From Aphelenchoides besseyi (lineage: Eukaryota; Nematoda; Chromadorea; Rhabditida; Aphelenchoididae), in NCBI GenBank assembly GCA_024699855.1, contig JAMPIQ010000003.1, forward strand, positions 9,114,001 to 9,178,000: a stretch of 64,000 nucleotides of DNA, given 5' to 3'. Each line of letters opens with the position of its first letter. Within the stretch, counting starts at the first letter, position 1. The translations under genes were made by a program, and so were the position numbers. This document shows positions 20,776 to 31,289 of this stretch, piece by piece. The notes beneath the pieces were generated by a model, which was given only the letters and a program-made list of their open reading frames with translations, was not told the DNA's origin and did not search any database.

Positions 20776-21340
20776 TTTTCTTGCGTGTTAGTCTTGTGAG
20801 TTTTTAGAAATTTTTTGGTTTTTGGCTTTTCTCTGGTTAGTCGGTAATTAAAGAAGCGATTGGTTATTTGGTTAGTTGATTGATTGGTCCTTTTTGGGTT
20901 GTGATTTTTCCGCGCGCAAGTGTAATTAACCGCTATATCACAATGATAGGCGGATGAAGTGACCTTTTTCTCGGCGAAATAGTTTAAACTGGTTTGACCT
21001 ATCTGGAATTGATTGATTGGTGCGGTGATCGTTCGTGTCAGTTTGATCGTCGATTGACTTTTCCACCGTAATCCACGCTCGTCCCACTGTTTCTTAGTCG
21101 ATTTTCCAGGTTACACTTCCAATTTTCCACTCACGCTCGTCCCAATGGTCCCAAGTTCCCTCGAACGGGTTCAATCCAATTCACTCCAACGGTCCTTGTT
21201 TCCCAAACGTTGACTGACGACTTGCTCGTCCCAATGTTTACGGTCTTGGATCCACTTTTTTAAGAGCTACGCTCTTAATTTCCCGACCACAAGAAATAGA
21301 AATAAACGATGGCTCGATCTCCAATAGATTTCGGATTCGA
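20776..21340. other. BEL-1 5' leader, noncoding
   Basis: Between gag ATG and the primer-binding site. It contains several loose copies of a CTCGTCCCA motif (about 21079-21230), an irregular repeat. No ORF. Confidence 0.45.
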
Positions 21341-21357
21341 ATTTAGCCGAGCCCCCA
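21341..21357 (-). other. BEL-1 primer-binding site
   Basis: Just inside the 5' LTR the minus strand reads TGGGGGCTCGGCTAAAT. Its complement ends in CCA and is preceded by TTCGAAT, the look of a tRNA 3' end with its T loop. It starts five bases from the LTR edge. The tRNA species is not identified. Confidence 0.6.
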
Positions 21358-21362
21358 AATTT

Positions 21363-21593
21363 TGTAAGGTTTTGTATTCTCCTTACAATAAAACCGAATA
21401 AATCTACTTAGGTAATAGAGAAGTTTATTTAAGTGATGGACGAAATAAAAATACACAACTACACTTGATGAAGAAAAAAGGTCGAAGTAAGAGTTGAGTG
21501 GAGAGAAGATTCGTTAACGATAAATTGGAGGCGGGGTTAGGGGTGCGGCGCTCTTGAACTTGATTAAGAAGGAATTTATAACGGGACGTTACA
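21363..21593 (-). repeat. BEL-1 5' LTR
   Basis: 231 bp, read as identical to 5597-5827. Ends TGTA...TACA. Followed by ATCT, the 4-bp duplication also present before 5597. Confidence 0.95.
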
Positions 21594-22690
21594 ATCTTTC
21601 GTGTTGTATCTCAAACTTACTGTAAGTTTATTTCGATCTATGTTAATGCATTAAGTAATTGTAATAGTACCACATCGAGAGGTTATTTTCGATGCTCACA
21701 TTCTAGTTGGCTTCCAAAAGCTTGATTGGTGTAATCATTGAGTTTTGAATTGCCCACGCGTGTTAGTAGTGATTGTTGTGATTTAATCTAGGACACACTT
21801 CAAATTGGAATTTTTCTGGAGTATCCAGTCATCGACAGTGTGTTGATTCTTCTTAAACAACAATGGGGCGTGTTGTATCCTGTACTTAGTTTATATCAAA
21901 TTGGACCAACAAAACAGAAAAAAGCACACCAGCAAGAAAAGCAACTCTCCGTTCAAATCCGAAATCGCGACAGATTCCCTATCTTGGCCGGTGGAGCAGA
22001 TAGATCGAATAAAACTGTTTATTGAGTGCAGAAAAAGTGACTGACAAGAAGGGTGCCGAGGATTTTGGGGCCTGCGCCGATCGTCCCTACGATCGGGGTT
22101 TTAGTGCGCAATGCGGCGGAATTTTGGCGCGATCCACGTCTCGAAATGTCGCCGTCGTCCTGCGGCTCGGAAGTCTGAGGGTGGTGGAAAATCAGATTGC
22201 TATCAAGAGAATTTGAGAAACACGAAGTTTTCGAGTGCACAGAAGCAATGAACACAGTAAGACCGGACATTAACAGTCGAGAGCAAACCTCAAGACAACC
22301 GACGAGTGTGCGCCGTTCGGAGCATTCGAATGCTGAAAAGAACACAAAGCCGAGAATCTGGATGCAAGTGCGATTTTGGTGAAACGCAAATGAGAAGGTG
22401 AGAAGCGTGTATGTTGTGTCCGCTTGTCGGACTGGATCCCGAGAGACTCAGCTGGGGTTGATCGAGTTGTTTATTGGCGGGGGGAATTAAACTTGAGGTG
22501 AAAAGGATGACACAATAACACACACAGGACCCGGAGCCGACGCCGAGCAGTCGCTCACACACGAACAACGCTCCGGTTTTTCCCAGCGAGGTGAACAACA
22601 GTCGGCACAAAGGGACAATCGTGGTGGGAGAGCGGAGGGCGTTGATGGGGGATTTCCGGGCGAGAAGCTCGATACACAACAGTGTACAAC
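21594..22690. other. No gene; two LTR-like remnants
   Basis: Two stretches start with GTTTATTG (about 22015 and 22465) and run into GC-richer, GACA/ACACA-containing sequence, like LTRs of minus-strand elements. The second extends to the solo LTR at 22691. ORFs here have no recognisable motif. Confidence 0.35.
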
Positions 22691-22919
22691 TGTAACGTCC
22701 CGTTATAAATTCCTTCTTAATCAAGTTCTAGAGTGCCGCACCCCTAACCCCGCCTCCAATTTATCGTTAACGAATCTTCTCTCCACCCAACTTTTACTTC
22801 GACCTTTTTTCTTCATCAAGTGTAGTTGTGTACTTTTTTCGTCCATCGCTTAAATAAACTTCTCTATTACCTAAGTAGATTTATTCGATTTTATTGTAAG
22901 GAGAATACAAAACCTTACA
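22691..22919 (+). repeat. Solo LTR of the BEL-1 family
   Basis: 229 bp from TGTAACGTCCC to AAACCTTACA, close to the BEL-1 LTR but in opposite orientation and with several substitutions. ACAAC lies directly on both sides (22686-22690, 22920-22924), a clean 5-bp target-site duplication. No internal sequence remains, so it formed by LTR-LTR recombination. Confidence 0.92.
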
Positions 22920-23660
22920 ACAACCGAACAAAAAAGCTCACAACTCACTGAAACAACCGGAGCAGGTAAAACGAAGCTTATTCGTAGGGCAACATGTCGG
23001 ATCTAAAGACAAACACATTTTCAAGCAGTAGCAAAAACTGAATAATCAAAAACCGGAGGGGAAGTTTGTGCCGAAAATGAAACTAAGCGGGCAAAGAAAC
23101 TCAAGAAAACACAAGTTTTCGTAAAAATCAACAAACAAATGGACCAGCGGTAACATTAGGGAGTGTAAAGCCGAAGTGGCACCGATTTGGGTTGGCGTTC
23201 CAAACATCTGAAAAATTGCAGCATTTCGGCACACTAAACGGGAATTAGCGCGTTGGGAAGGGTTTCTGCGCAGAGGTTGTTAACAACAAAATTACAAGCG
23301 AGTTTCGGACATTTTCCTGGGACATAAAAGCGGACGTATAAACCGGCGGACTCGAAACTCACTCCTGCCTGCAAATGTCTGAACTGTTTCTGACGTCTTT
23401 TGGTCTCTCGATACACACGCCAATACAAGTACATCATGATGGAGACGGGAAGATAGAAGGCGGCAATTGCAGTACCCAATGTTGCGAATTGCGCCGTCCA
23501 CTTTTTTCCGCTATCAGCCAGAAACTGCACAACACAAGTGCCCTCTGCCACCGTGAACTCGCCTTGAATGTACATGAAAAGAAGTTTGTAAACATGATTT
23601 AAAGTAAAAACTTACCCCCATAGGATAATCCACGGCGGCCACAAGATCAACGAAACCAAA

Positions 23661-25206
23661 TACACTCATCCAAATTAGTATAAATACCCCCTCTGTTTGT
23701 GAAGAAACTTTGCGGGTATTTGTTCGATTTCTCTCAAATTTGGTGTGCATGCTTATTAGATATTACAACGCGATTGCTAAAAATTTGGGACGATTTGGAC
23801 AACTTTAAAAGAAGTTACAGCTAATCAAAGATTTTCGACTTCCAAATTAGTATAAATACCCTTGAGTCTATTGCAGATTTTATTGAGTGAGTGCGTAGAG
23901 AACATATATTTAGTATTCGGTAACATTACCGTTACGGTTGATTACTTGGAACACGCGATTTGGCATCGAACGGGCGAGATTCTGCAGAGTTGCTTCAGAA
24001 GTTTTGGTCTATATCGATAAAATTGCTTTCTTGAGGTTTTCAACTGATTGAAATTGACGGTTGTTCGCGTATATCCTACGGACCAAATGCGACCAAAGAT
24101 TCTCCATCGGATTTAGGTCTGGCGAACAAGACGGCCATTCCAAAAGGTCGATTTCATGGTTGGAAAGCCATTGTCGCGTTTCCCGGCTCGCATGACAAGA
24201 TGCGTTGTCCTGTTGAAAAGTGAAATTTCGACGACTCCGACGGCGAAAAAACGGTAACAGATTCTCGTTGAGTACGCCAATGTATTCGCGGCTATTCATT
24301 CTTGAAGAAGTGAACGCAATGGCAACTTTCTCGTCAGCGCAAAACGATGCCCAGACCTGAAAAAAGGGATAAATGAGAATGCAAACTTTTCTTACCATAA
24401 CCGATCCTCCGCCGAAGTTGCGTCTTGAGAATGTTAAGGGCTCTTTTCTGAGATCGTGCCAGTACGAATTCAATCCATCGGGACCATTCAAGTTGGACTT
24501 TTTCTCATCAGAAAAAACTACCTGAAATCGAACGGAGATCAAAGGGAAGAAACCGGTTATTTTACCTGTTCCCAATTGCGTGCCATGTTCTCTCGTGCAA
24601 AGGATAATCGCGCAGTCTTGTGTGTGTCTTTTAAGTTCGGTATCTTAGCCATTCAAGCACATACAATGTGTGGATTACGGTGAATTGCCAAGCGAACAGT
24701 CTCGTTCGATACATCAAGGTCCAGTTCCCGTCTGATTTTGGCTGCCGAGATGTTTGAATTGGATGCCAATCGTCCGATCCTTCTTTCTTCTCTCCTTGTC
24801 AGCTTCTTTGGGGCACCGGTTCGTTTTCGTTGCCCGTAACCATTCAATTTGGAAAGGTACATCTGAACTCCACTTTTTGATCGACGAATCTTCTTTGCTA
24901 TCCATGCGTATGAATGGCCATCTTCACGATAGGCATCAATTTGGGCCTTCTCGGCGACTGTAAGGTTTTTCCACGAGGCATTGAAAAAGAGGGAAGATAC
25001 AGCACGAGTATTTATACGAATTTGGAAGTCGAAAATCTTAGTTCGAACAAAATTGCCATTTTTGCCCGATTTACACGCTTGTTTTTTCTTTATTGATTGC
25101 TTATACCACCAGCTAACTGCACACCAAATTTGAGGGAAATCGAACAAATACCCGCAAAGTTTCTTCACAAACAGAGGGGGTATTTAAACTAATTTGGATG
25201 AGTGTA
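23661..25206 (-). mobile_element. Tc3-like DNA transposon in the receptor exon
   Basis: About 1.55 kb with TIRs of some 88 bp (23661-23748 and 25119-25206), starting TACACTCATCCAAATTAGT, only about two mismatches between arms. TA ends mark the target. A second, internal inverted copy of the TIR motif (AAATTAGTATAAATACC near 23846-23866, and its inverse near 25008-25028) resembles the subterminal transposase-binding sites of Tc3. It carries one transposase gene on the minus strand. Near-identical arms point to a young insertion. Confidence 0.9.
24009..25075 (-). pseudogene. Tc3-like transposase with one in-frame TGA
   Basis: DD34E transposase. A paired-type helix-turn-helix (NLTVAEKAQIDAYREDG, then RRSKSGVQMYL) and a basic GAPKKLTRREERRIG linker precede the catalytic core: VVFSDEKKSNLNG, FTFQQDNASCHAS and SPDLNPMENLW, with 34 residues between the second Asp and Glu. 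Introns: donor 24565 to acceptor before 24521, and donor 24395 to acceptor before 24356; both are short with GT-AG ends. A single TGA at 24655-24653 lies between IVCA and MAKIPNL in the same frame. No clear start ATG precedes NASWKNL, so the 5' end is approximate. Otherwise the gene looks complete. Confidence 0.82.
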
Positions 25207-25768
25207 GGCGCAGAAGATCGCCATCAGAGCTTTGCGTGTGGTACGTCGCGGTCTGTAGGTCAACGGTCTTGTAATGAAGAAGTAGCGATCAAAACTGATC
25301 AGCAGAAGACTGAGAACAGATGCGTTGCTCATTAGATAGTCGATGGAGAGCCAGAATTGACATAATCCCCATCCGATTCCCCAGTAGCCGATACTCGTGT
25401 AGTAATTCATCAATGGAATTGAAATGCAGCCGATAGTAAGGTCAGCAAAGACGAGTGCAAAAAGAAAGTAATTTGAGATCGTTTGCAACTGCCGATCCAA
25501 ACGAATCGAGATCGTAAGCATGCGGTTACCGGCTACTGTAGCAATAGAGAAAATGATTCCGATTACAATCACCAGCACAACTCCGAACTGTGTGCCGGCG
25601 GTTGTCATTTCGATTGTTGGACGCGAAATGCAAACACACGCAAGTTTCCGACCAAATCGCTTTCTTTTTTTTGCTAAAATCGCGCACATTCCCGCCGTCC
25701 ACTTGAACGATGAATGTAAGTAAACAAAATGGTCGGTGCGAATGACCGTACGCTACAATAGGCGGCAA

Positions 25769-28700
25769 GGAAAAAGAGGCAACACAACAATCGCGGAGGA
25801 CGGGACTAGATGATGGACAGCTTTGGACTTAAGAGGTTGCTCGTTACACAGCAGGGCTTGTGTTTTAACTTCTGTAAAGTGTTTTATATTAAGAGTAGAG
25901 TTTATTTTTGTTGACTATTAGGACCATTTATTCCGATTACTTGAAAGAGCAGTCAATAATTGTACATGTTACGGCATTTCTAAATAAAATCCCCAGTTTT
26001 TAGTTCAAATTACTAGTAAACTAAGACAACCAAGCATGCTGATCATGAGTTTTATGTAAGCAGTCAAACCTTTTTAAACCATGAACCGTAGTAAATCAAA
26101 TAAATAAGCGAACTGAGAGAAAGAAAGTAAAATAACAAAAATTAAATGAAAAGCGAATTAACTGGGTTGATCATTATTTGGACACGTTTTTGCTTGTACC
26201 TAGAAAGTATTGGGATTTTCATTAATGATAAAATAAGATACAAAGCGTTTAATCACATTGTAATCCTGAATGTCTTCAGTTGCAACACCTTCTCCTTTCC
26301 GTTTCAAATATGCAGCTTTTTCTTGTAATCCCCAATTGTTTTGACACCGCACGACTTAGTATTTTGAATGAAAGTATTGAGAAGTGGTTCAAAACGAGTT
26401 GCCGTTTCTAAACGATTAACTTCTTAGTGGTCGTTTGTAATGTCATCAGCCGATGTGTCCATAATCTAAAATTGAATAACTGCAATTTGAAAACTGTATT
26501 TTAGATTAAACTATATTAATGCTAAAAGTCAAAATTGAAACCATAAAATGAAAAAACAAGAAAAAATCATCAAAAAGTAAGTGTGCGGTCATCTTTCCGC
26601 TTGCAGTCATTGTAAAGGTGGGATTTCAAATCTAATTTTTTGTTCGATTTTTTAATTATGTTCAATTACATTGTTTAACAATGATTTACTAGTAATTTAA
26701 ACTAAAAACTTGAGATTTAATTTAGAAATGTGTAACTTCACAAAAATGCCGTAACATACATCTTTATGTGAAAACCGACTTTGAGATTTGTTTTCGGATC
26801 TTTCAATATTCCGTGTATGGAGATGTGCTTGTTGTTTGGAATTTCCGTGAGCCGACTGTTTTTGCATGCAGGGTTGTTCAATATTTTAGATGCATTTTCA
26901 TTCCGAATTAAGTGTGTGAAGCGTATTGAACTATTGCTACCAATTTACTAGTGGAAATATGGTTTAAGATGATAATGTTGTCAGCTTAGAAATAGGTTCT
27001 AATCGTTGACAAGTAAATCACATCGATGTGTTCAGAATTGTTAGCTCATCAAGTCTCCGAATGTGTTTGATCGGTTTTCGAATTCCAATACAAGTCGTAA
27101 ATGTTAATTAACTATACTTTTCCGTTTCAGAAACTTGCCAAACAATGGGAGAGTGAACGTTTTTGTTTATCTGTTTGTTTCTTTTTGCCGATTGTAGATA
27201 GTCTATGCATGTGGTCTCAAGTTAATTATAAATAGTCCGGACTCTTTCCGAGCGTCACAGATTGTTGCTAACATGATATTTCTGTCTATTAAACATCAAC
27301 AGTTTTTTGATACTCTCAATTGATGTGTTGTTTAATCGTCGTAGTGTCGCGAGCAACGCCTCAGCTCGCGAAAGTCGATAGCCGATACTACGCCGCTCGT
27401 CACCGCGTCGTTTTTCCCTAGTTCGACGTTTTTTGTTGTTGTTTTTTATGTTGTGAAGCCTACCTAATAAACCCGTCGTTGGTTATTATTAGAACAAAGA
27501 ATTTTCCACAGTAGTGTATAAGTTGTTCACATGCAGTTTTATTAAAGGCGTTGCTAAGTTCACAACAAAATTGACTGAGGTTGTTAATACACTATAATAA
27601 ACATTTCCGCGCTAGAACTTTGTTTGTTCATCATCTCTATCTGTATTTCTTTTTTATGTGTTGTAAGGTCGATTTCCGCACAAAACTTCACCTCTTTATT
27701 GACGTTTAAAAGCTCAACGACTATTCCGTTTTCAGTACTGTTTAAGAATGGTTGATTTCTGCGCGAACAGGCATACAAATGCTATGAACAAGCTAACTGG
27801 TAGTTAATAGTGCATTTGTAGGTCTACTTATTGCTCGAAGATTTGCTCGAGTTACTGAGAACAGTTTTCATTCCGTTTTTTTAAAAGAATTTCAACTTAC
27901 GCTTCTCAGGATAAAATTCGTAGTGAGGACGACAGCATTGATTTCGCAACAATTTTTCAAATGATGCTTATTAAATCTGTTGATTGCCGACTTCAATTTG
28001 CAAAGTTTGTTAGAAAACTGCCTTTCCGTACGAAGAAAATGCTGACATAAAAGCTGTTCGGTTCGTTGCGGGTACGCGTTAATAACAGAAGAGTTTATTG
28101 GGAATAACGAATAAACAACAACTATACACTAAGACAGGAAAAACAAAAATCAAGCGGTCTGTTAATCGTGGCGTGTTTTGGGCTGTTGGCGAGGAAGGAA
28201 ATCGTTGAGAGACCTTTCGGTACGAACAAAAGCATTTCATCATGCGTAACTCTTCTATTAGAAGTTCTATAATGTCATCTAAACCTCAGAGTAACTATTG
28301 TGCATTCTATCAGCATTTTGGTCTTTACATGCTCACTAAAAAGGCAAATTCAAAAAGATGAAACGGTTTAGATTCTCAAACCTTCGCACGAGCGTTCTGT
28401 TTTGACGTCGTTCGTAGTTCTCTTAAATTTGTACAAACAATTTCCGTATCTTTCCTTTCTGAATAGTGTTTGAATTTTCTTTACTTTTTTATCATTGATT
28501 TGGTGTTGATTAGGCGAGAGCATCTTTTCATTTTGTTCCATTAACTCACGACTATTCTTTTCGTTCATACAATTACATTCGAATGTCTCGTTCATACCCG
28601 ATTAGATTAGATTCCGATCAGTAGCGTATGGTACAAAATTTCGATAAAAAATCCTAGACCTCAGCTATTGCCACAAGCCTGTTGACAGAGTAATTGATAT

Positions 28701-29480
28701 ACTTGTCGCTCATCTAACTCCCGACTTTTGCGCAAAAGCTCACGGAGCTGTCAATCAGCCGACGTCGCCGCAGAAAATCCTTTTTGCTATAAGAGGGGCA
28801 TGTGTATCCGCTCCGGTAAGATATCGGAAGCGTGTGAACGGATTTTGATATACTTTTTTTGATGTGATCAGCGTTTTGCGCAGGTTCCGCGAATTGAAAA
28901 TTGGGCCACTGAAAATGTTTCTGTGCAAAGATACGAGATAGTCGATAAAGTAAATCAAATCTGAATATTGCGTATGCAAATTGTTTTCGGATTGCTCGAT
29001 AGAAACTTTCTCATTCTGGAAATTTTATTCGTTGTGTTGTCGATTGGTTGTTGAGCACAATCTGCGTTTATGTAAGTTGATGTTCTTTTAACGACGATTG
29101 CTTCCAATGTTATGATTTTTAGGTTTTTGTTCGGTTTTGAATGTCGTCAAAAGATGCTGGGTTCTTCAAAGGTAAAAGTAGCCACGATCATTTAAAAACA
29201 ACAAGAAATATAGATGGGAAGTCATTAAATGTGAGCTGTTGAAATCGAGACGAATCAACAGAAATAGATTTATAAACGACAAGTAACAATAACAACAATA
29301 AGAAAGGCAGAATAAAAACCCAACCCACTAGCGCCTGCGAGCCCAAAACGACCCAGCCGGTCGGCGGATTGTTCTTCATCGATTTCGCGTGTTCGCGACA
29401 GAGCCTCGGCTTTGTCAATACGGGCTTCAGATCTGTTAACGAATCGATTTTTTAAATTGTCAATCTGAACGCTAATAAAC
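25769..29480. other. AT-rich region without recognisable genes
   Basis: Over 3.7 kb with only short ORFs that lack motifs. A likely LTR remnant lies near 28090-28220 (GTTTATTGGGAATAACG then AATAAACAAC). A GC-richer patch occurs at 27355-27430 and an AATAAG/AACAACAATAAG-rich patch at 29280-29330. Possible receptor 5' exons or promoter near 25.8 kb cannot be told apart from spacer. Confidence 0.4.
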
Positions 29481-29533
29481 AATTAAACCACGTCGTTGAC
29501 TATCAATTTGCTTTTAACGATGTTGATTCCCTT

Positions 29534-30960
29534 ATGGAAGTGGACGCAATTGGTGAAATAAGTAACTTGCACAGAATAAGAATTGAACAACTCACGGAGG
29601 ATGACCTTGAATGCCTAGCAAAATTTAGTGGCAGGGAAAGTTGGTTAAACAATGACATCATTATGTACAATTTAATTCATCAATTGTCGAAAATTGATCC
29701 TCAGATCATGATTGTTGAGACTGCAGTTTGGAGAGAGAAAACAGGAATTCAAAACAATTGGCAATCAATTTTTTGTCCGGAGTTCAAGCAATCTTGGAGC
29801 AAAGTGTTTTTCCCAATTTTTGTTCGAGAAAATCATTGGACCTTAGCGGTTGTGAATACTGAAGGTAATTGTGATTTTTACGATTCAATGGGTGGTAGTT
29901 TAAGTAATGATCAGCAAGAGTTAATTAAACATCTCATGAGTTATTTGCAAATCAATTAAACGCAGTTTAATTTGATAAATTGACTTGAATACTATCAACA
30001 GAAAAATGACCATAGTTGCGGACCAGCTATTTGCATGTTTCCTGAACGTTTGCTAAATGGACACTCATTTAAGTTTCGTTAGATTGAAGTCAACAACTGT
30101 AGAAGGCGACAGTTCAATCGTGCAAGAGAAAGAATATTTTGCCGATTGGGTTTTGAAAGTAGGAAACGACGAAATTCCGAAAGATGAGAATGAGTATATT
30201 GAAATTCCGCAAAAAGCAATAGGGACACAAGATTTGATCTTCGAGACATTTGAATTACATTGAAAATGGAGATTTAATTGGCATGTCTAATCGAATCATT
30301 TTAACCACCATAAATGAAAGAACTCGCAAAATTAATAACCATGTCTTGGAAATGATTCAGGATAACAACGTTAAAACTTACTTAAGCGTTGACAAAATTG
30401 ACAAAGAGGAATTTCACGATTTCATTGAATACCCGCCTGAGTTCTTACATTCCTTGAATGAATCAGAACTTCCGCCTCATGAATTGAAACTGAAGAGAAA
30501 TTGTCCAGTCATGTTAAAGCGAAACTTGAATCCGGCAGCTGGTCTATGTAATGGAACAAGATTACGTGTTAAAGAAATGCACAGAAATATGCTTGAATGC
30601 GAATTCATGTTTGGACCTAAAGCCGCAGAAAGAGTGTTAATACCACGAATCACAGTTACAAGTGCTGCCGGCAGTTTTCCGTTTACGTTATACAGAAAAC
30701 AATTTCCCGTACAATTATGTTTTGGAATCACTATTAATAAGAGTCAAGGACAAACAATCGATTTTGTTGGATTGGATTTGGTAGAATCGGTTTTTGCACA
30801 TGGAATGGCTTATGTTGCTTTATCACGAGTTAGAGGATGGGAGTCTTTGAAAGTAGCAGTAAAACCAGAAGACGGAAACAAGATTAAAAATTTAGTTTGG
30901 ACAGAAGTTCTATTAAGAGATGATAACGAACACAACTATCCCAATTTCGTCGATTTGTAA
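29534..30960 (+). pseudogene. Helitron H3 remnant: Ulp1-like protease next to helicase C-terminus
   Basis: 29534-30090 encodes a Ulp1/C48-type protease: SWLNNDIIMYN, ENHWTLAVVN (His), CDFYDSMGG (Asp) and, past two in-frame stops (TAA 29957-29959 and TGA near 29983), NDHSCGPAIC with the catalytic Cys. From 30057 the sequence jumps to the C-terminal third of a PIF1-like helicase: NRIILTTINERT, KLKRNCPVMLKRNL, KSQGQTIDFVGLDL and YVALSRVRGWESLKV, ending at 30960. The HUH/Y2 replicase and Walker A part are missing, so an internal deletion joined the two. Stops here are substitutions, unlike the homopolymer shifts of H1. Confidence 0.75.
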
Positions 30961-31064
30961 ATTACTTAATCGCCTTTGGTTCCTGAATTCTGTTGTTCAA
31001 TAAATAAGAGTTTTCCTTTTGTTTGTTTAGGTTTAATTGATCGACTAAACGTCAAAGTTTCTAC

Positions 31065-31185
31065 TGTCTCTCTCTCTGCGTGGCGAGACAGACAGGAATA
31101 AGAAAAACGGTTTATATCGAACGAAGGGGCAACAAGAAACAATTTATAGAGGTGGGCGGAGGCGGGTTTTAATCCGCATTCGACA
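31065..31185 (-). repeat. BEL-2 3' LTR
   Basis: 121 bp, TGTCTCTCT...ATTCGACA on the plus strand. Has one more CT unit and one fewer AG unit than the other LTR. Confidence 0.92.
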
Positions 31186-31289
31186 CTGCCGCCGGACGAG
31201 GTGTGGGAGCAAGGGGTACAGTACACGATAATTAAGGGTCACACAGGGGGTGGACGGAGAGCAGCCGGACAGATCGCTGATCAGAACTT

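Larger units (their letters stand above)
5597..21593 (-). mobile_element. BEL/Pao LTR retrotransposon BEL-1 (composite)
   Basis: A 16-kb element on the minus strand bounded by two LTRs of 231 bp that I read as identical. The 4-bp host sequence ATCT occurs just outside both LTRs (5593-5596 and 21594-21597), a target-site duplication that shows one insertion event. Order from its 5' end: LTR, tRNA-type primer-binding site, gag with zinc knuckles, aspartic protease, RT, RNase H, integrase, env-like glycoprotein ORF, a tRNA-like sequence, a Helitron (about 6.1-12.6 kb), then the 3' LTR. The coding region has several frame changes and one in-frame stop, so this copy is not autonomous as written. 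Identical LTRs suggest recent insertion, which sits oddly with so many breaks. Confidence 0.88.
23363..25608 (-). pseudogene. gar-3-like: Muscarinic acetylcholine receptor (GAR-3-like), interrupted by transposon
   Basis: A class A GPCR for acetylcholine, in the plasma membrane of nerve or muscle. From ATG at 25608 come TM1, TM2 (YFLFALVFADLTIG), TM3 with MSNASVLSLLLISFDRYF, the DRY box, then RPLTYRPRRTTRK, typical of muscarinic receptors. At codon 134 a TA-flanked transposon (23661-25206) enters TM4; beyond it the frame resumes with a WPPW motif at 23660-23616. After a short intron, exon 23562-23363 gives GEFTVAEGTCVVQFL, TM5 and KRRQKQF, matching nematode GAR-3. The donor after TM4 is one base out of phase, at a G5 run (23615-23619). 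TM6-7 exons were not found. With the insertion the normal mRNA ends soon after THPN, unless the element is spliced or excised. Confidence 0.85.

Noticed and set aside
22290..22724. 144-codon minus-strand ORF
   Set aside because: Runs through LTR-like, GC-richer sequence and into the solo LTR; no motif and likely chance.
28368..28979. Minus-strand ORFs of about 75 codons in the 25.8-29.5 kb gap
   Set aside because: Short, AT-biased, no splice context or motif.
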